From Xiphophorus maculatus (Eukaryota > Chordata > Actinopteri > Cyprinodontiformes > Poeciliidae): a DNA stretch of 64,000 nt. The notes under the pieces were generated by a model. That model was not told the origin of the DNA. It searched no databases and saw only the letters and a list, made by a program, of their open reading frames with translations. The stretch is taken from positions 16,778,373-16,842,372 of the forward strand of contig NC_036443.1 of NCBI RefSeq assembly GCF_002775205.1, given 5' to 3'. Positions 35,264 through 46,825 of this stretch are shown in pieces; the first letter of the stretch is position 1, and every line of letters begins with the position of its first letter. Made by a program: the position numbers and the translations under genes.

Positions 35264-35694
35264 GTTGGGGATTTATGTGGGTGTGTATGTGTAGGGGCTT
35301 TCCCTTTAAGAGGTGCAGCCCAGCTGCATGTCATGTGACTTCGGCCAGGAAGCCAAGCTGAGTTAGATTTCATGTCACCCATGTGTTTAGTCAATCCAGT
35401 TCAATCTGTATCCATCTTTGCCCGGACGTAGCATTGTGGGTAGTTTATGTTTAATGTATTATTATACATCATTATTTCTTACATCATTTCTGGTTGTTGA
35501 GGTGGATGTTAAATATGTTTGAATGTGTATTGTAGGAACAGTATTTAATTTGGTTATACTAAATTTGTATGTACATGCTTGTAAAAAGAATGTAAAGTCA
35601 TGTATCCCCTTTTTGTGTGTTTCAGTTTCACACTTCCTTGAAGTCAATAAACCTGTGGACAAAGGTCAACTTTCCTCAGAGTCTTTATGTCAGG
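35264..35694 (+). mobile_element. 431-bp inserted element flanked by 8-bp repeats (LTR-like or hAT-like)
   Basis: GAAGAGTT occurs immediately left (35256-35263) and right (35695-35702). The interior has CTTTCCCTTTAAGAGGTGCA, GCATGTCATGTGACTTCGGC and GACGTAGCATTGTGGGTAGT, wording I associate with a dispersed fish repeat, and a late AATAAA (about 35645). The poly(A)-type signal suggests a solitary LTR. The 8-bp duplication suggests instead a hAT-type DNA element. The family is unresolved. No coding region is present. Confidence 0.55.
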
Positions 35695-36385
35695 GAAGAG
35701 TTTAGCTGTACTGTCTAGTTGCATTTCATATGGCGAAGGCAGTATAATTGTTGAAAACATTGTGTTGTGTGCTAATATTTATTTGCACGGTAAGCCTTAC
35801 CAGATTACGCATAAACGTCCTAGTACAAATAATAGACACTCAAAAAACTCAAACATTTCAGTAAAGTTTCTCTATGAGAATTTCATCAACAGCATAACTT
35901 CAAAATTATACTATACCCTCAATAAAATTACTCATATTCTGGCAAATGTAGCTTTGAAAACATTTTTATTCACACAAGAAGTGTGGAAAATGAGAAAGAT
36001 AGTCTTCAAAAGTTAATAAATCCAAATGAACTTATCAGTGCTGTTTAGAAAATAAAACCTCGTGAGTTATAAAATCTCTTATGACATCTGATCCACTAAA
36101 ACAGCCCCACTCCCTTTACCCCTTTCTTTCCTCCCAGTGCTGGACAAGGATTAAAAAAACTCCACATTGATAACAATATAGTAATTTAGATTTAAAAAAC
36201 AAAGAAAAAATATGGTGAAGCATGCTGAGCCGAGCTGCGCACTTCAGTAAGCTATTCCCTGTGAATTTATCACATGTGGGTAAACACGAGCAGATGTTCT
36301 GGCAAATCTAGCTTAAGCCAATCCCTTGCTGGCTGGTTTGCTTAAAAATGAATATATTCGGTATTTAACAATGTCAAAAGGTATA

Positions 36386-37054
36386 CAGTTGAAACCGGAT
36401 ATTTACATACACAAAAAAAATGGTCACAAACACATTTTTTTCTCACTTTGCGAAGGAAGTAGTGGCTTCTTCTTCACTGAAAGGCCTTTCAGCCCACATA
36501 GACACAGGACTTGTTTCACAGTGGATAATGAATGTCTCTTACCAGCTTCATCCAGCATCTTCACAAATTCTTTAGCTTTTGTTCTGGGGTCAAACTGCAC
36601 ATTTTGGACCACAATCCATTCATCTCTGAAATTCATCACATTTATTGTGCAGCTGCACAATTCTGTTCCTGATATCTTGGCTGGTATCTTTTGACTGTGT
36701 CAAAAAAGAAAGCATTATATTTAAAGTGTGGCCTTAAAATACATCTACAGGTGTGACTACAATTAACTCAAATGTGTCAAGTTAACCAAACGTTTGTGGA
36801 AGGAAGCCCAAAACGTTTAGCCCAAGTCATGCATTTTAAAATGTATGACTTGGATAACTGAATTCAGAGGAAGTTTTAAAAATAATAATAAAAAGAAATG
36901 TTCTCACTACGTTTTCTGGCATTTAGCAAACACAAATGATTAATTCTAACTGACCTAAACCAATTAAAAATTTGTCAGATTTAGCTTGAGACGGCAAGAA
37001 AAAAATGTGTACATGTCTTTTTATTCAATGCATGCTAATATCTGGTCTCGACTG
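36386..37054 (-). mobile_element. Internally deleted Tc1 element of the salmonid/Sleeping-Beauty-like type
   Basis: The left end CAGTTGAAACCGGATATTTA + CATACAC follows a TA. The right end ...GCATGCTAATATCTGGTCTC + GACTG is its inverse with several changes and is followed by CA instead of TA. The retained antisense DNA (TGGCTTCTTCTTCACTGAAA, GGCCTTTCAGCCCACATAGA, TTCATCCAGCATCTTCACAA) encodes a remnant with VKMLDEAGKRHSLSTVKQVL, the N-terminal DNA-binding region of the transposase. The catalytic part is missing, which explains the 669-bp size. Confidence 0.85.
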
Positions 37055-37291
37055 CATACAGTTAAAATAAACTTTACTGCTTTGCTTGGCTAATTTACTA
37101 ATACCTCTTTCTAACATCAAACACCTTTCAAAAAAACAATACCAGAAGCTGCCAAAATACTTTTTGGTAAGATGTCTTTTGTCTGGGATGTGCAGGGAAA
37201 GATCTTGAGAATAGATTAAAAGGGTGAATGAGAACCAAATTCATGGTTCTGACAGGTCTGATGTTCATCTTAACCTCTTTGTTAAGATACG

Positions 37292-37327
37292 TGTGTGTTA
37301 ATCTCACTTTTGTGAGATTAACACACA
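37292..37327. repeat. Perfect hairpin (16-bp arms, 4-nt loop)
   Basis: TGTGTGTTAATCTCAC, TTTT, GTGAGATTAACACACA. The arm word GTGTTAATCTCAC is then repeated directly at about 37331-37343. Confidence 0.92.
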
Positions 37328-38916
37328 AAAGTGTTAATCTCACTCTCACCTCTGGACAACAACTTAGAAAAATAAAGAACACAACAAATCTCTGTATGCC
37401 ATATTCCCAGTTTCTGTGCATAAAGTTAAAAATAAATAAGTAGGAAATAGAGTTTAAATAATCCTGATTATTTTTCTAATACACATGGTATGCTCTGTTT
37501 AATTAATTTGAATCACTTCTGATATAGCATTGCATGATTTCTAGGTTACAAAAAGGGTTAGACAGAAACAAATGTGTACAATTTACATCAACTTTGACCA
37601 AAGCTATTTAAAAATTATAGGGCAAAATGCAATGTTGCATATCATTTATGCACACACTCACACTAAAGGGCAAGTTTAGTGTTTTTCTGGTGTTTCCTCA
37701 TTTCTCTCCAGAAACCTGAATGTGTTCTTAATTTAAAGTAAAAACATTAAGAAAAACTTGACATACTGCTTTAGTGGATGTTATGATTTTGAGATGGCTA
37801 ATTCCAGTCAATTGCTACAAAACTATACCAACATCTGAACATCTTCTATTGCAATGCCTTTCTTTAAAGAGTCAGTTTTTCATGTTGTAATTGCACAATT
37901 TCAACCTAGCTTAGATATCAATCCAATAAGATTTGTCATTACAACTTTCTGTCAGAGGAATCGGGGATCCTCTATGTTGTTTATGGACAGAGCAAAGGCA
38001 TTTTCCACTCCTGCATTTGAATTAATTGTTGCAGTTTTCCAAAAACCTTCTAAAAACCACTGGAATTGTCTTTGTTGTTCTCTCTGCAAGCTATAATCCA
38101 GTTATTTGTATTAATTCCTAAATTTGCTGTGTGTTGTGATCTCAAACTCCAGACATTTAATTTGGTTTTCAAACACCTAATAATCACAAATCTGTTTCAT
38201 GTGTCTCTGTGCCGGTCCTGTGATAGACTGGTACCCTGGGTGTACAGTGTCTCCTACTCAACGATTGTTGGGACACTAATGCAATGGTGTGTGTGGGACA
38301 GGGGGAGTCCCAAGTTGTAGGAGTGCTTTGGCTGGTTGGGCTGGTATTTTTGGATCAGAATTTTCGCCCTATTAAGCAGATTAATGCAGGATAGGCAGCT
38401 CAGTGCTATAAGCCGAGGAATCTCTTCCACTGGATCATCACAGATACCATTGAGCTGGTGAGCCAGGCAGTTCTGTACTCAGGGAAGAAAGAGATGAAAA
38501 GTAAATAAGCACCGATAGTATAACATGTTGTATTTTATGATTTCAAATGGAAAACTTCCTATTTTCTACTTGTATTTTGCTCTACTACATCTTTTTTTCC
38601 CAAGTGAGAGAAAAAAAAAACATGGCATTTTATACATTGATCACCTGCAGCAATAGCACCAGGCCCATATTGTTCTCCAAAGCTGAGCAGAATAATTAGT
38701 AATTGAACAAACAGCATTAGGTCCTGAGATGTGTCATGCTAGAATGTTAAAAAATGATCCCTTAAACACTGTTTAATTGGAGGATGTGACATCTGACTTC
38801 CCTCTAATGCTTTCAAACCAAATTAGATTAGAATATGGGACATCAGGGGTCAAATGTAACACCCCACACAACAAACATGTTGTGTAGTGCTAGGTGCCCA
38901 TCACCTGGCATTGAGT

Positions 38917-38952
38917 GCCAAGTGCTGGATCAGCACTTGGCTGATCCAGCAC
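38917..38952. repeat. Two overlapping perfect hairpins
   Basis: GCCAAGTGCTG/CAGCACTTGGC (loop 3 nt, 38917-38941) and GTGCTGGATCAG/CTGATCCAGCAC (loop 7 nt, 38922-38952) share bases and are mutually exclusive folds. Confidence 0.9.
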
Positions 38953-39295
38953 AGCACTTAAGTATTAAAATCAAATTAATGTAAATGCAACGTTCACTGC
39001 AATTGTAGTGGATAAAGTGTTAACACTTTGTGCAAAAACATAGCAACAAGTGATCTAACCAACCACAAAGCATTGCATAATTATCTGTTGTTGGAGATGT
39101 ATGAATAAATCAGCTGGTTGATGAAATTGGCGAATTTCTGATCAGAAACATTCAGAAATTTGATCTTTTTTCAATTACTGATTACACTCTAACTTAACAC
39201 TTTTGTACTCTCACAGGTTTAGACACCTTTAACTAAATAGAGAAAGCATATTTTTCTGTAGTAAATACAGTTTAACATGTTTTTTCTATTTATTT

Positions 39296-39350
39296 ATATG
39301 ACCTTTATTTATTCAAACTTATTGAGATCCAAAATCTCATTTACAGAGAC
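39296..39350 (-). repeat. Teleost interspersed repeat tail, minus orientation
   Basis: GACCTTTATTTATTCAAACT + TATTGAGATCCAAAATCTCA + TTTACAGAGAC is the diverged reverse of the element at 44990-45064. Confidence 0.6.
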
Positions 39351-40769
39351 TCCAATGATTTTTTTTTTCTCCATTGTAAAATATTAACACTAGTAAAAAT
39401 CCTGTTTTAAAGCTGCTCCTATTCCACATGCATGCCTGGGGCATAAATAAATAAATGAACAAATAACCAATCACAGCAGGAAGTCTGAAGCAACTTAAAA
39501 TAGCATTTCCTAATCTTCGTTGGCAACTTTTACCAGTGCCAAAAGTTGCTACAGCTTTCGCAAGTGACTCTAGATAAGACACTACAGTAGTTCCCTTACT
39601 CTACCCAGGTGGGGTACTAACAGCTTTGCCTTCAAAAGTGTTATAATTTTCCTCCTTCCTGTACATTCACATAACTAAACTAGATTCAGATTGATCAGTT
39701 ATCCAAACATATGTGTTTTCCACTGTGGGTAGAGCAGGAAGACACTTATGAAACAGAAATGATAGCATTTGGCAGGTTCCCCTGTCAATCAGATTCCCCT
39801 TATCTTAGCTGTGTGTCTGGGAATTCTCTTTATGATCAAACTTTGACTGATCTCTGATCCTTATTTACAATAATTGTAAGGGACAGTAAAACTTTGGGAA
39901 TCCATTTAGCAAATTCAATAGCTTACGACACACTAGTTTAGATGACTGATGCAAGCTGAATTGAAGAAAACGTAACTATTAGAAGACATCTGAAAATTAT
40001 TTTTCTCTCACTGTGGCTTTCCACTCCATATGTCTTTCGAGAACAGCTTGGTTAGTTGATGTGTCATCCCTGCAAGGCATTTATAAGCTTTAAGCTGCTG
40101 ATGTTGACATGGGTGTGTCTACAGGCCGCAGGCCAAGTCTCAGTGCAGAGCAGCTGGGACCAAAATCCTCCCTTGGCTTTCTGACAAGGCATGTACACAC
40201 ACAGACACACACACACGCATTGGAACAAAACATCACAAAAGTAAATCTCTTCTTGATAAATTAAAAGCTTCCTGTGGACAGTTAAAATAGGAAACTAGTA
40301 GATGAACTAATGTATCACTGGAGAAAATTATAAATTATTAGCAACGGGATGGGTGCAGTCAAACATCTCCAAAAATTAAAAGCATATTACTGTTTGTTAC
40401 TGTTTAATTGAGGTACAAATAATCTGATGCAAAATTAAATTAAGTCGCATGAAAGTCTTTTTGTTTAAGATTTGGATGAATGCATATGTAACATAATTTT
40501 AAACAATACTGTAACACAAAGACACAATAAAAACTGATGAAAAAAACCTTTAATATCTTTACATGAAATGTAGTACAAAAAAAAAAAAACGCTATTTATT
40601 TGAACACTAAATTACGACTCGTACTTTTATTCATACTTTTCCCAGATACATAGCATATTAGGTATGCATGCTTAAAACATTCTTACCAAGCAAATTGAAG
40701 GATGCTTCCCCGGTTTAAGCCTCATATATTTAGCATAGTGTTCCCTTGACTGTTGATATGTGAATAAAA

Positions 40770-40945
40770 TAAACATCATGGTGAGGTCAAAAAGATGTCT
40801 GAGATATTCAGAAAGAAAGCTGTGACACTTTATGACACTGGAATAAAAGGTTTAAATAGATGTCTAAAGAATTTGAAATAAATCATTCCACTGTATGGAA
40901 AATACTATAGGTTACAGTGGAGACCATGCAAAGCAACTGCTAACT
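40770..40945 (+). mobile_element. Tc1/mariner fossil, N-terminal transposase region
   Basis: CATGGTGAGGTCAAAAAGAT, TCTGAGATATTCAGAAAGAA and AATCATTCCACTGTATGGAA read like the start of a Tc1 transposase (start codon region and helix-turn-helix: ...AFRKKV..., ...ISHSTVWK...). It is degraded; the rest of the element was not found. The left terminal region may be near 40600. Confidence 0.65.
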
Positions 40946-43900
40946 GCTAAGCAACTGCCTAGCAGGCTAGTTTACACTGATATCTGACAACAAGATGCTA
41001 AAATTAGTTTTCAAAACCATAAAATGTTATCGCAGGGCAGCTATAGCAAGTACTTGTAACTACTGGTATAAGTGCTTGCCTGCATATTCAGAAAGAGACA
41101 ACAAATGTTTATCTTTCATTGGAAATGTGCAAGGAGGAACATGTGTTCAAAAAAATCTGAAGGCAAGTCTTGAGATTTTCTCTTTAAAGAATAATCTACT
41201 AGCAAAATTACGTTTTACGAAGATAGGCCTACAAATGTTTTTACTCCTTCAATGTCAAATAGTTATTATTGAGGAATAATAATTTAACAACTGCACCAAT
41301 AATATGTTTCTCAGGTTGTTTGCATAGAGAGAAAATGCTGTTTCCTATTTGGGTAAAAACACAAATCAGCAATAACATCTCTAACTGTTTTGACAAGGCA
41401 TTTTCCACTGCGGGCACTGACTGATGCACCAGGCTGTTTCTATCTGCTAACACAGCCAACAGAACATGCCCACATATCCACCTAACCGCAGGCCAGCCAT
41501 TATAAAACCATTCCTCCAGCTGCAACTCTGTATCTATGACAGACAAGAGTACTAAAAAGCACTTTTGTACTCTTAGAATGAAATGTATCTTATTCTCTTA
41601 TTTAATGCAAAAAACAAAACTCAAAATGAGCATGGTGATATTATTCACACACACATTTGTGACCCTCTATGATCTTTTATGCCTCTTGTATAATTTCAAA
41701 CATGTTTTTTTTTCCTCGTATGATGTATTTACCAATATACCTTTGAATTTGCTGTGCTCTAACAATGCTCATTTACTCCTATTTGTTAATAAGCACAACC
41801 ACAGGATTACACCGCAGCATTTAATGTTACTTAGAAGCAATGAAGTGTATGCTCTCATCTGTTCTATCATGCACCCAGGTCACCTCATCCTCACCCTCTG
41901 GCATCAGTCTGGCACAGATGGGATTAAGGGTCTCTCATTTCCACAAATATTAAATTATTTTTCAGAAGCCTTTTTAGTGCTAGAACCAGACGGGGAAAAT
42001 ATGGACATCTGGTCTGACTCTATGACATATCACTAATCTCAGGTGGTGCACAAGCTAGCAACAGGCATGCTCACATATATGCGCATAAACTGATACAAAA
42101 CTGCACATGTACACAGGGTGAAGCCACATCTGCTCCTAAAATTACCACATGACACATACTGTACTACTTTATTTGACCCCTAAAGACTTAAATGCATGGA
42201 AACACAGTCTGAGCAAGATCTTTAATAAGTATGTAGTTAATTAGGCAGCAGCTGAATATATCTTTTAGCAGGTGGTCATCACAACATCACAGGTTCATCT
42301 GTTTACTATAGGTCATTTTAGAATTTTGCTGTCTCCATAATAATCCACTTGTCAACACTAGGATTACCTGCAGTGTAATCCGAAATGCAGTAGGTGCCAC
42401 ATTTTTTTTAAGAAAAGGTTTTCTTTTTGTTTGTTTTTCCACACAGTCAAATACAACCAAGAGATGTTGAACTGAGAAACCTGGGGAAATTCTCTCTCTT
42501 ATAGAGCTACACAGGGAACTAATGCCAGCTTACAGAAAATGGCTTGTTGGGAGTATGTAACAGGGTAAAAGGTCCAGTACCTGGCTGGGGATTAAAACAA
42601 GGAAAGACCAACTACACGTGTCCATCTTTTAGAAAAATGTTTGTAACTTGGAAAACAAGGCTGATTATTTAACATTTCCATTGCACATGCACCAAGAGGC
42701 AGTTTGTTTATGTTTTGTCTGAAACTTGGCCAATATCCCTGACTTGATAATCCAGCTGGATGTGCGAACAGACAGCAATTAGATAGCTCCATTACATAAC
42801 CTGAGCATCTTGGCTCGGAAACTCCTTTCTGAGCAGAATAACAAAATGGTGAAATAAGTGGTGAGGATATACTGAAAACTCAGTTCCTGGAACATACATA
42901 ATAACCACAGAGACAGTGGAGCAGACATGTTCACAAGTTTGCTCCCGCCCCGCAAGTCGAATCTACAGTCTCAAATGACAGAAACAAACATTTTCTCATC
43001 AAATGGATGCATCTACTCAGTCTATAACAATGTATTACAGTAGGCTGTGAATTCAGTTTCATCCTTACATTTCATCCTTAGACCTCATTTGAAACAAACA
43101 CATCTTAAAGTTCAAAAGTCAGCATGAGGATCATGGCCTTAACTCAACCCCTTTAGCCCCAGACACGTTAATCAGGTGAATGGCGCAAATTTTAATCCAC
43201 AATCTCAGAGCATCCTGTGTAGGCACACATGGACTGTGATCTTGATAGAGGGTCTTGTATGGTGTGCAAAGACAAAATCATCCATGATGGGGGTTAATTG
43301 AAAATCTATGTTCTGAAAAGATGAACTTAACCATTAAGCCTATTTCACATATTAAACAAAACAATGAACACAAATTAAGTCTTTAGTAGAGGAAACAAGT
43401 AGGACATCCTCCCTAAAATATCTAGTGTTAGCTAGTGAAATATTTGTTGAAGCCATCTAGCAGTCTCAGAAAAAAAGTCTGAGGAAAGCTTCCCTCAGCC
43501 TTCCTTACATTATCAAATATCACTATGCAACATCACAAAAGTTAAAGTTCAAATCAACTTCAGATTTGTTTATCAGAAATATATTAATGCAATAATGTTT
43601 TAGAATAGCTACCCTCTGTTTGTGCATTTTATAATGTTGAGTTAGTCAGGTCCTGCTGTAGCAAAGCCTTCCCAAACTACACTTCCTACTTTAGGTGTTG
43701 CTTTTTCTTTAAGGCTATAATTGCTTTATGCCAAATAGACACATTTTATTTGTATTCAAAGATCCTTAACCCACAAATCTTGATTGGTATCTATATTATA
43801 TCTGGCAAACTGTATCTGGCCTTTTTTGTTTTTTTAAGAAAACCAAGATTTTGTCCTTAACATTTCCCATTAAAATTGTGCAGTCTCTTTATGTTGTGCA

Positions 43901-44989
43901 GTCCTGCACTTTCATATCAACAGCAGTAAGAACCTGACGTAGGTCATCCAATGACATTCTCAGGGTTTTGGAGACTTCTTTTAGCATCTTGCATTTTGAT
44001 CTGTTTGATCCTCAGGACCAGAAATAAGGAAAACTGTAATAATTAGCTTCTCTATTAGTGTTAAGTTGGTTTCCACTGTGAATATGTATAAATATTAAGG
44101 TATATTCAGTCTTTGGATTATTAATAAATGCATTCTTAGAGAGGGTCTCAAGTATTTGTGGATTTTGGCTATTTGTGGGTAGATGTGATTCTTAAACCCA
44201 GTGAATAGCAGGGATTCACTGTACTGTAATTAAAACACTTAGGATATTAAAATAGTCAAATAAACCTTGCACCCAAAAAATAACAGCAATTTTGCAATAA
44301 CAGCAAAATAACAGCAATTAAATTGTTTTTAAATTTCACCCCAAGTGTTTCAAACGAAAAATCTCACAATATCTACTCATAAAAAATATAATTGAGACAG
44401 ACCTAGAACTCAGAGGAGCTTGACACTTTACATTCCAGACCTTTAGAACCAAGTCAGAATATACAGATCTTACTAGAGACAGCTAAATGCTCTCTTTGTA
44501 GATTAAGGGATTAAGCAGCATTTCTCTTATTGAGTAAATCAGTGCATGTCAAGTAATCTAATCCTTGCAGTTTCCAGTCAGGGATTTTACTTGAAAACGG
44601 TCATATGACAATTTAAATTAATAAAACGTGTAGGTTAAATGCAGTCCTGTCTGTGGCATGAAAGTAATTTCATATTTCTTGAAATCTAAAGATGGAAATA
44701 TTATAGTTTCTGATATGTCAATTTATAATTCTTAGAGCATCAATACAATGTTACAATCCAGCAATCAAACTTAGAAATCACTGTTAAATGGAGAAGACAG
44801 TAGTTATTAATAGACTGTTTCTTTTTCCTTTTCATTTTTTATTTTTATTGTTCAGTAATATTAGTAAGGATAACCTCAGTTACAGTCTTTCAAGACTGGT
44901 AAGGAAAGATTAGCAACAACACATGCATAAAAAAGTATTTTATTTTGCTAAAACTGCATAAGACTATCTTAAGAGCCTTCTTGACAAAG

Positions 44990-45064
44990 CAAATTTTTTT
45001 TGCCCAGGTCTCTCTTGAAAATGAGATCTAGATCTCAACGGGGTTTACCTGGTTAAATAAAGGA
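44990..45064 (+). repeat. Teleost interspersed repeat tail, plus orientation
   Basis: GCCCAGGTCTCTCTTGAAAA + TGAGATCTAGATCTCAACGG + GGTTTACCTGGTTAAATAAAGG is a phrase common in fish genomes, ending as a LINE-type 3' tail. It holds the 16-bp palindrome TGAGATCTAGATCTCA. Confidence 0.65.
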
Positions 45065-46430
45065 ATATATATAGGGATATATATATATATATATAAAGCT
45101 CCAAATGAAAAAGCTTGATTTTATCTAGGAAGCTCTAGTAGTTAAGTACTTCCTCAACAAAGCACGTCATTTTCAGAAAATACATTTATGATTCATAGAG
45201 TTTCAAATAGAGATTGGGGTCTTCTATTCTTTTTGAAGGCCAAATACTCACTCCCAAGCAATTTTATTATGCCCCACTGACTGTAAATACAAACTGCAAA
45301 TCAGTCAATTACATGGTGGCAACTCAATCTGTCTATGCATCTGGATATGGTGCACTGCAAACCAAGCATCAGAATGGGTCAGAGTTGTTAGTAACAGACC
45401 TTTTTCAGAACTGCAGATGTACTGCTACGCTCACACAAAACCATCAACAAACTAGGGCTACACATTTATTGAATATTGTGATGTGGGTTTAATGATGTGA
45501 GGAACTTTTCTCGGTCAACTTTAATCTCCCTAATAATAGCTGGGTATAATTTCAATAAATGGGAAATTGACTGAATTTTGACACAGCCTTTCACAAAATA
45601 TGTGAACTCACTCATACACTGATGTGGAGATCATAGGCAAGTTGGGCTAAAGTGTCTCTACCCAGGGGGGCGTTGATATGTAGCTGAAGGAAGCTGGAAT
45701 CAAATCCAGAAATTACAGAATGCAAAACAACTACTCTGTCCATTTCCGGACAACTCAAATTGTCTAATTAGTTTGGTGAACGTGATATAATCTGAGCTTA
45801 CTTTGCTACACAAGGCCTTTATCATCACAGACTCTCATCAGAGATGAGCAGCTGAAAAATCTACTGCGACCGTGTGATGCTATCACATCAATATAGATCA
45901 AAATCTCTGGGGAATGTTGATGACAACTTGTTAAAATTCACAAGCTACAAGAATTGAGGAAGCTGAATTGAGGACTTAAAGCTGTACTTAAAGGGCTACT
46001 TCATATTGTTGCAGTTGAGTATACAGTATATAAACATCTGAACTGGTTCCTATAAAGTTTTGAGCAATATATCACAATTCTCTATCCAAAAATGCAAGCA
46101 ACTGCTGTCATTTTTAAATATCACAAATAACTTCAGATGTAAAGTGTTTCTACATACAGCTTCTACATAGACTATAGAGCTAATCAACAGTCTTTAAAAA
46201 AAAAATCACAAATTAAGAAAGGACGCAAATGCAAAGGCACCTGCAGCACTGGCAAACGACACTCCCTGCTAACAAAAACGTGGGCAAACGTAAGTGATAT
46301 CTGTTCTGTGGTTCTGATTGGATGTTTTTTTTTATGTTTACTTGTTTATTTTTGCTTATCGGAACTAATATTCCCAATATAACAAACCTGTAGAACATAG
46401 TTGGCACATAAAATAAACATAACTGCCTAC

Positions 46431-46825
46431 CTTTAAAAGAGAGGCGGTCCTGTGGACTTCAGGTATCGTTGGGAAAGTTTGCCCGAAGGCATTGTTAGTC
46501 TATGCGCACCGGATCGCCAGACCAAACGGCGCTTCCAGCCCTCCCCGCTACGACAGCTTGAGCTGGCGGGGTCACCGGCCAATCACTCACTGGGAGCAGA
46601 TGTGAGTGATATAACCGCGTCATAATTACCCGGTGTTTAATTTGGCCAATTCCCTTACTTTGTAAAGTCCTTGTTTTTATTCGTCCACCAAATAAGGCTG
46701 CGCGGATTTCATCAGGGAGAGAGCGCGAGAGAGACAGCGAGAGAGAGAGAGAGCGCGAGAGAGAGAGAAAAGAGAGAGTTGTGTCCGAACATCTGTCAGT
46801 CTGCTCACAACACCACACTTGAACG
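46431..46825 (-). promoter_or_regulatory. Isolated GC/CpG-rich island, candidate distal promoter and first exon
   Basis: CpG-rich DNA in an AT-rich desert. It has two CCAAT boxes (46579-46583, 46646-46650), a perfect CArG box CCAAATAAGG (46688-46697, the SRF site) and a GA-rich stretch with GCGC words (46710-46780). On the minus strand the island ends in a good donor, CTTTTAAAG/GTAGGCAG (exon end 46431). kcna10 needs an untranslated exon to its right, so this could be its first exon with a 17-kb intron. That link is inference. Confidence 0.5.
46710..46783. repeat. GA/GAGCGC-rich simple sequence
   Basis: GAGAGA runs interrupted by GCGC and CAGC, inside the GC-rich island. Confidence 0.9.

Larger units (their letters stand above)
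37055..46430. other. Gene-free interval between kcna10 and kcna2, left part
   Basis: No gene is recognised. Seen here: hairpins at 37292-37327 and 38917-38952; a fossil repeat at 38213-38275; two members of one repeat family at 39296-39350 and 44990-45064; a Tc1 fossil at 40770-40945; CA-rich patches near 40195; a (TA)n tract near 45072-45095; and a hairpin-like AAAAGTTGC / GCAACTTTT pair at 39520-39550. The 166-codon open frame at 41536-42036 is AT-rich and unlike any protein known to me. Confidence 0.5.

Noticed and set aside
41536-42036. 166-codon plus-strand open frame
   Set aside because: AT-rich composition, rich in Phe/Leu/His, no conserved motif, no splice or promoter context; chance is more likely.
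46495-46818. 107-codon minus-strand frame rich in Ser/Leu
   Set aside because: Much of it is translation of the GA repeat; no homology recognised. The region is treated as promoter/untranslated exon.
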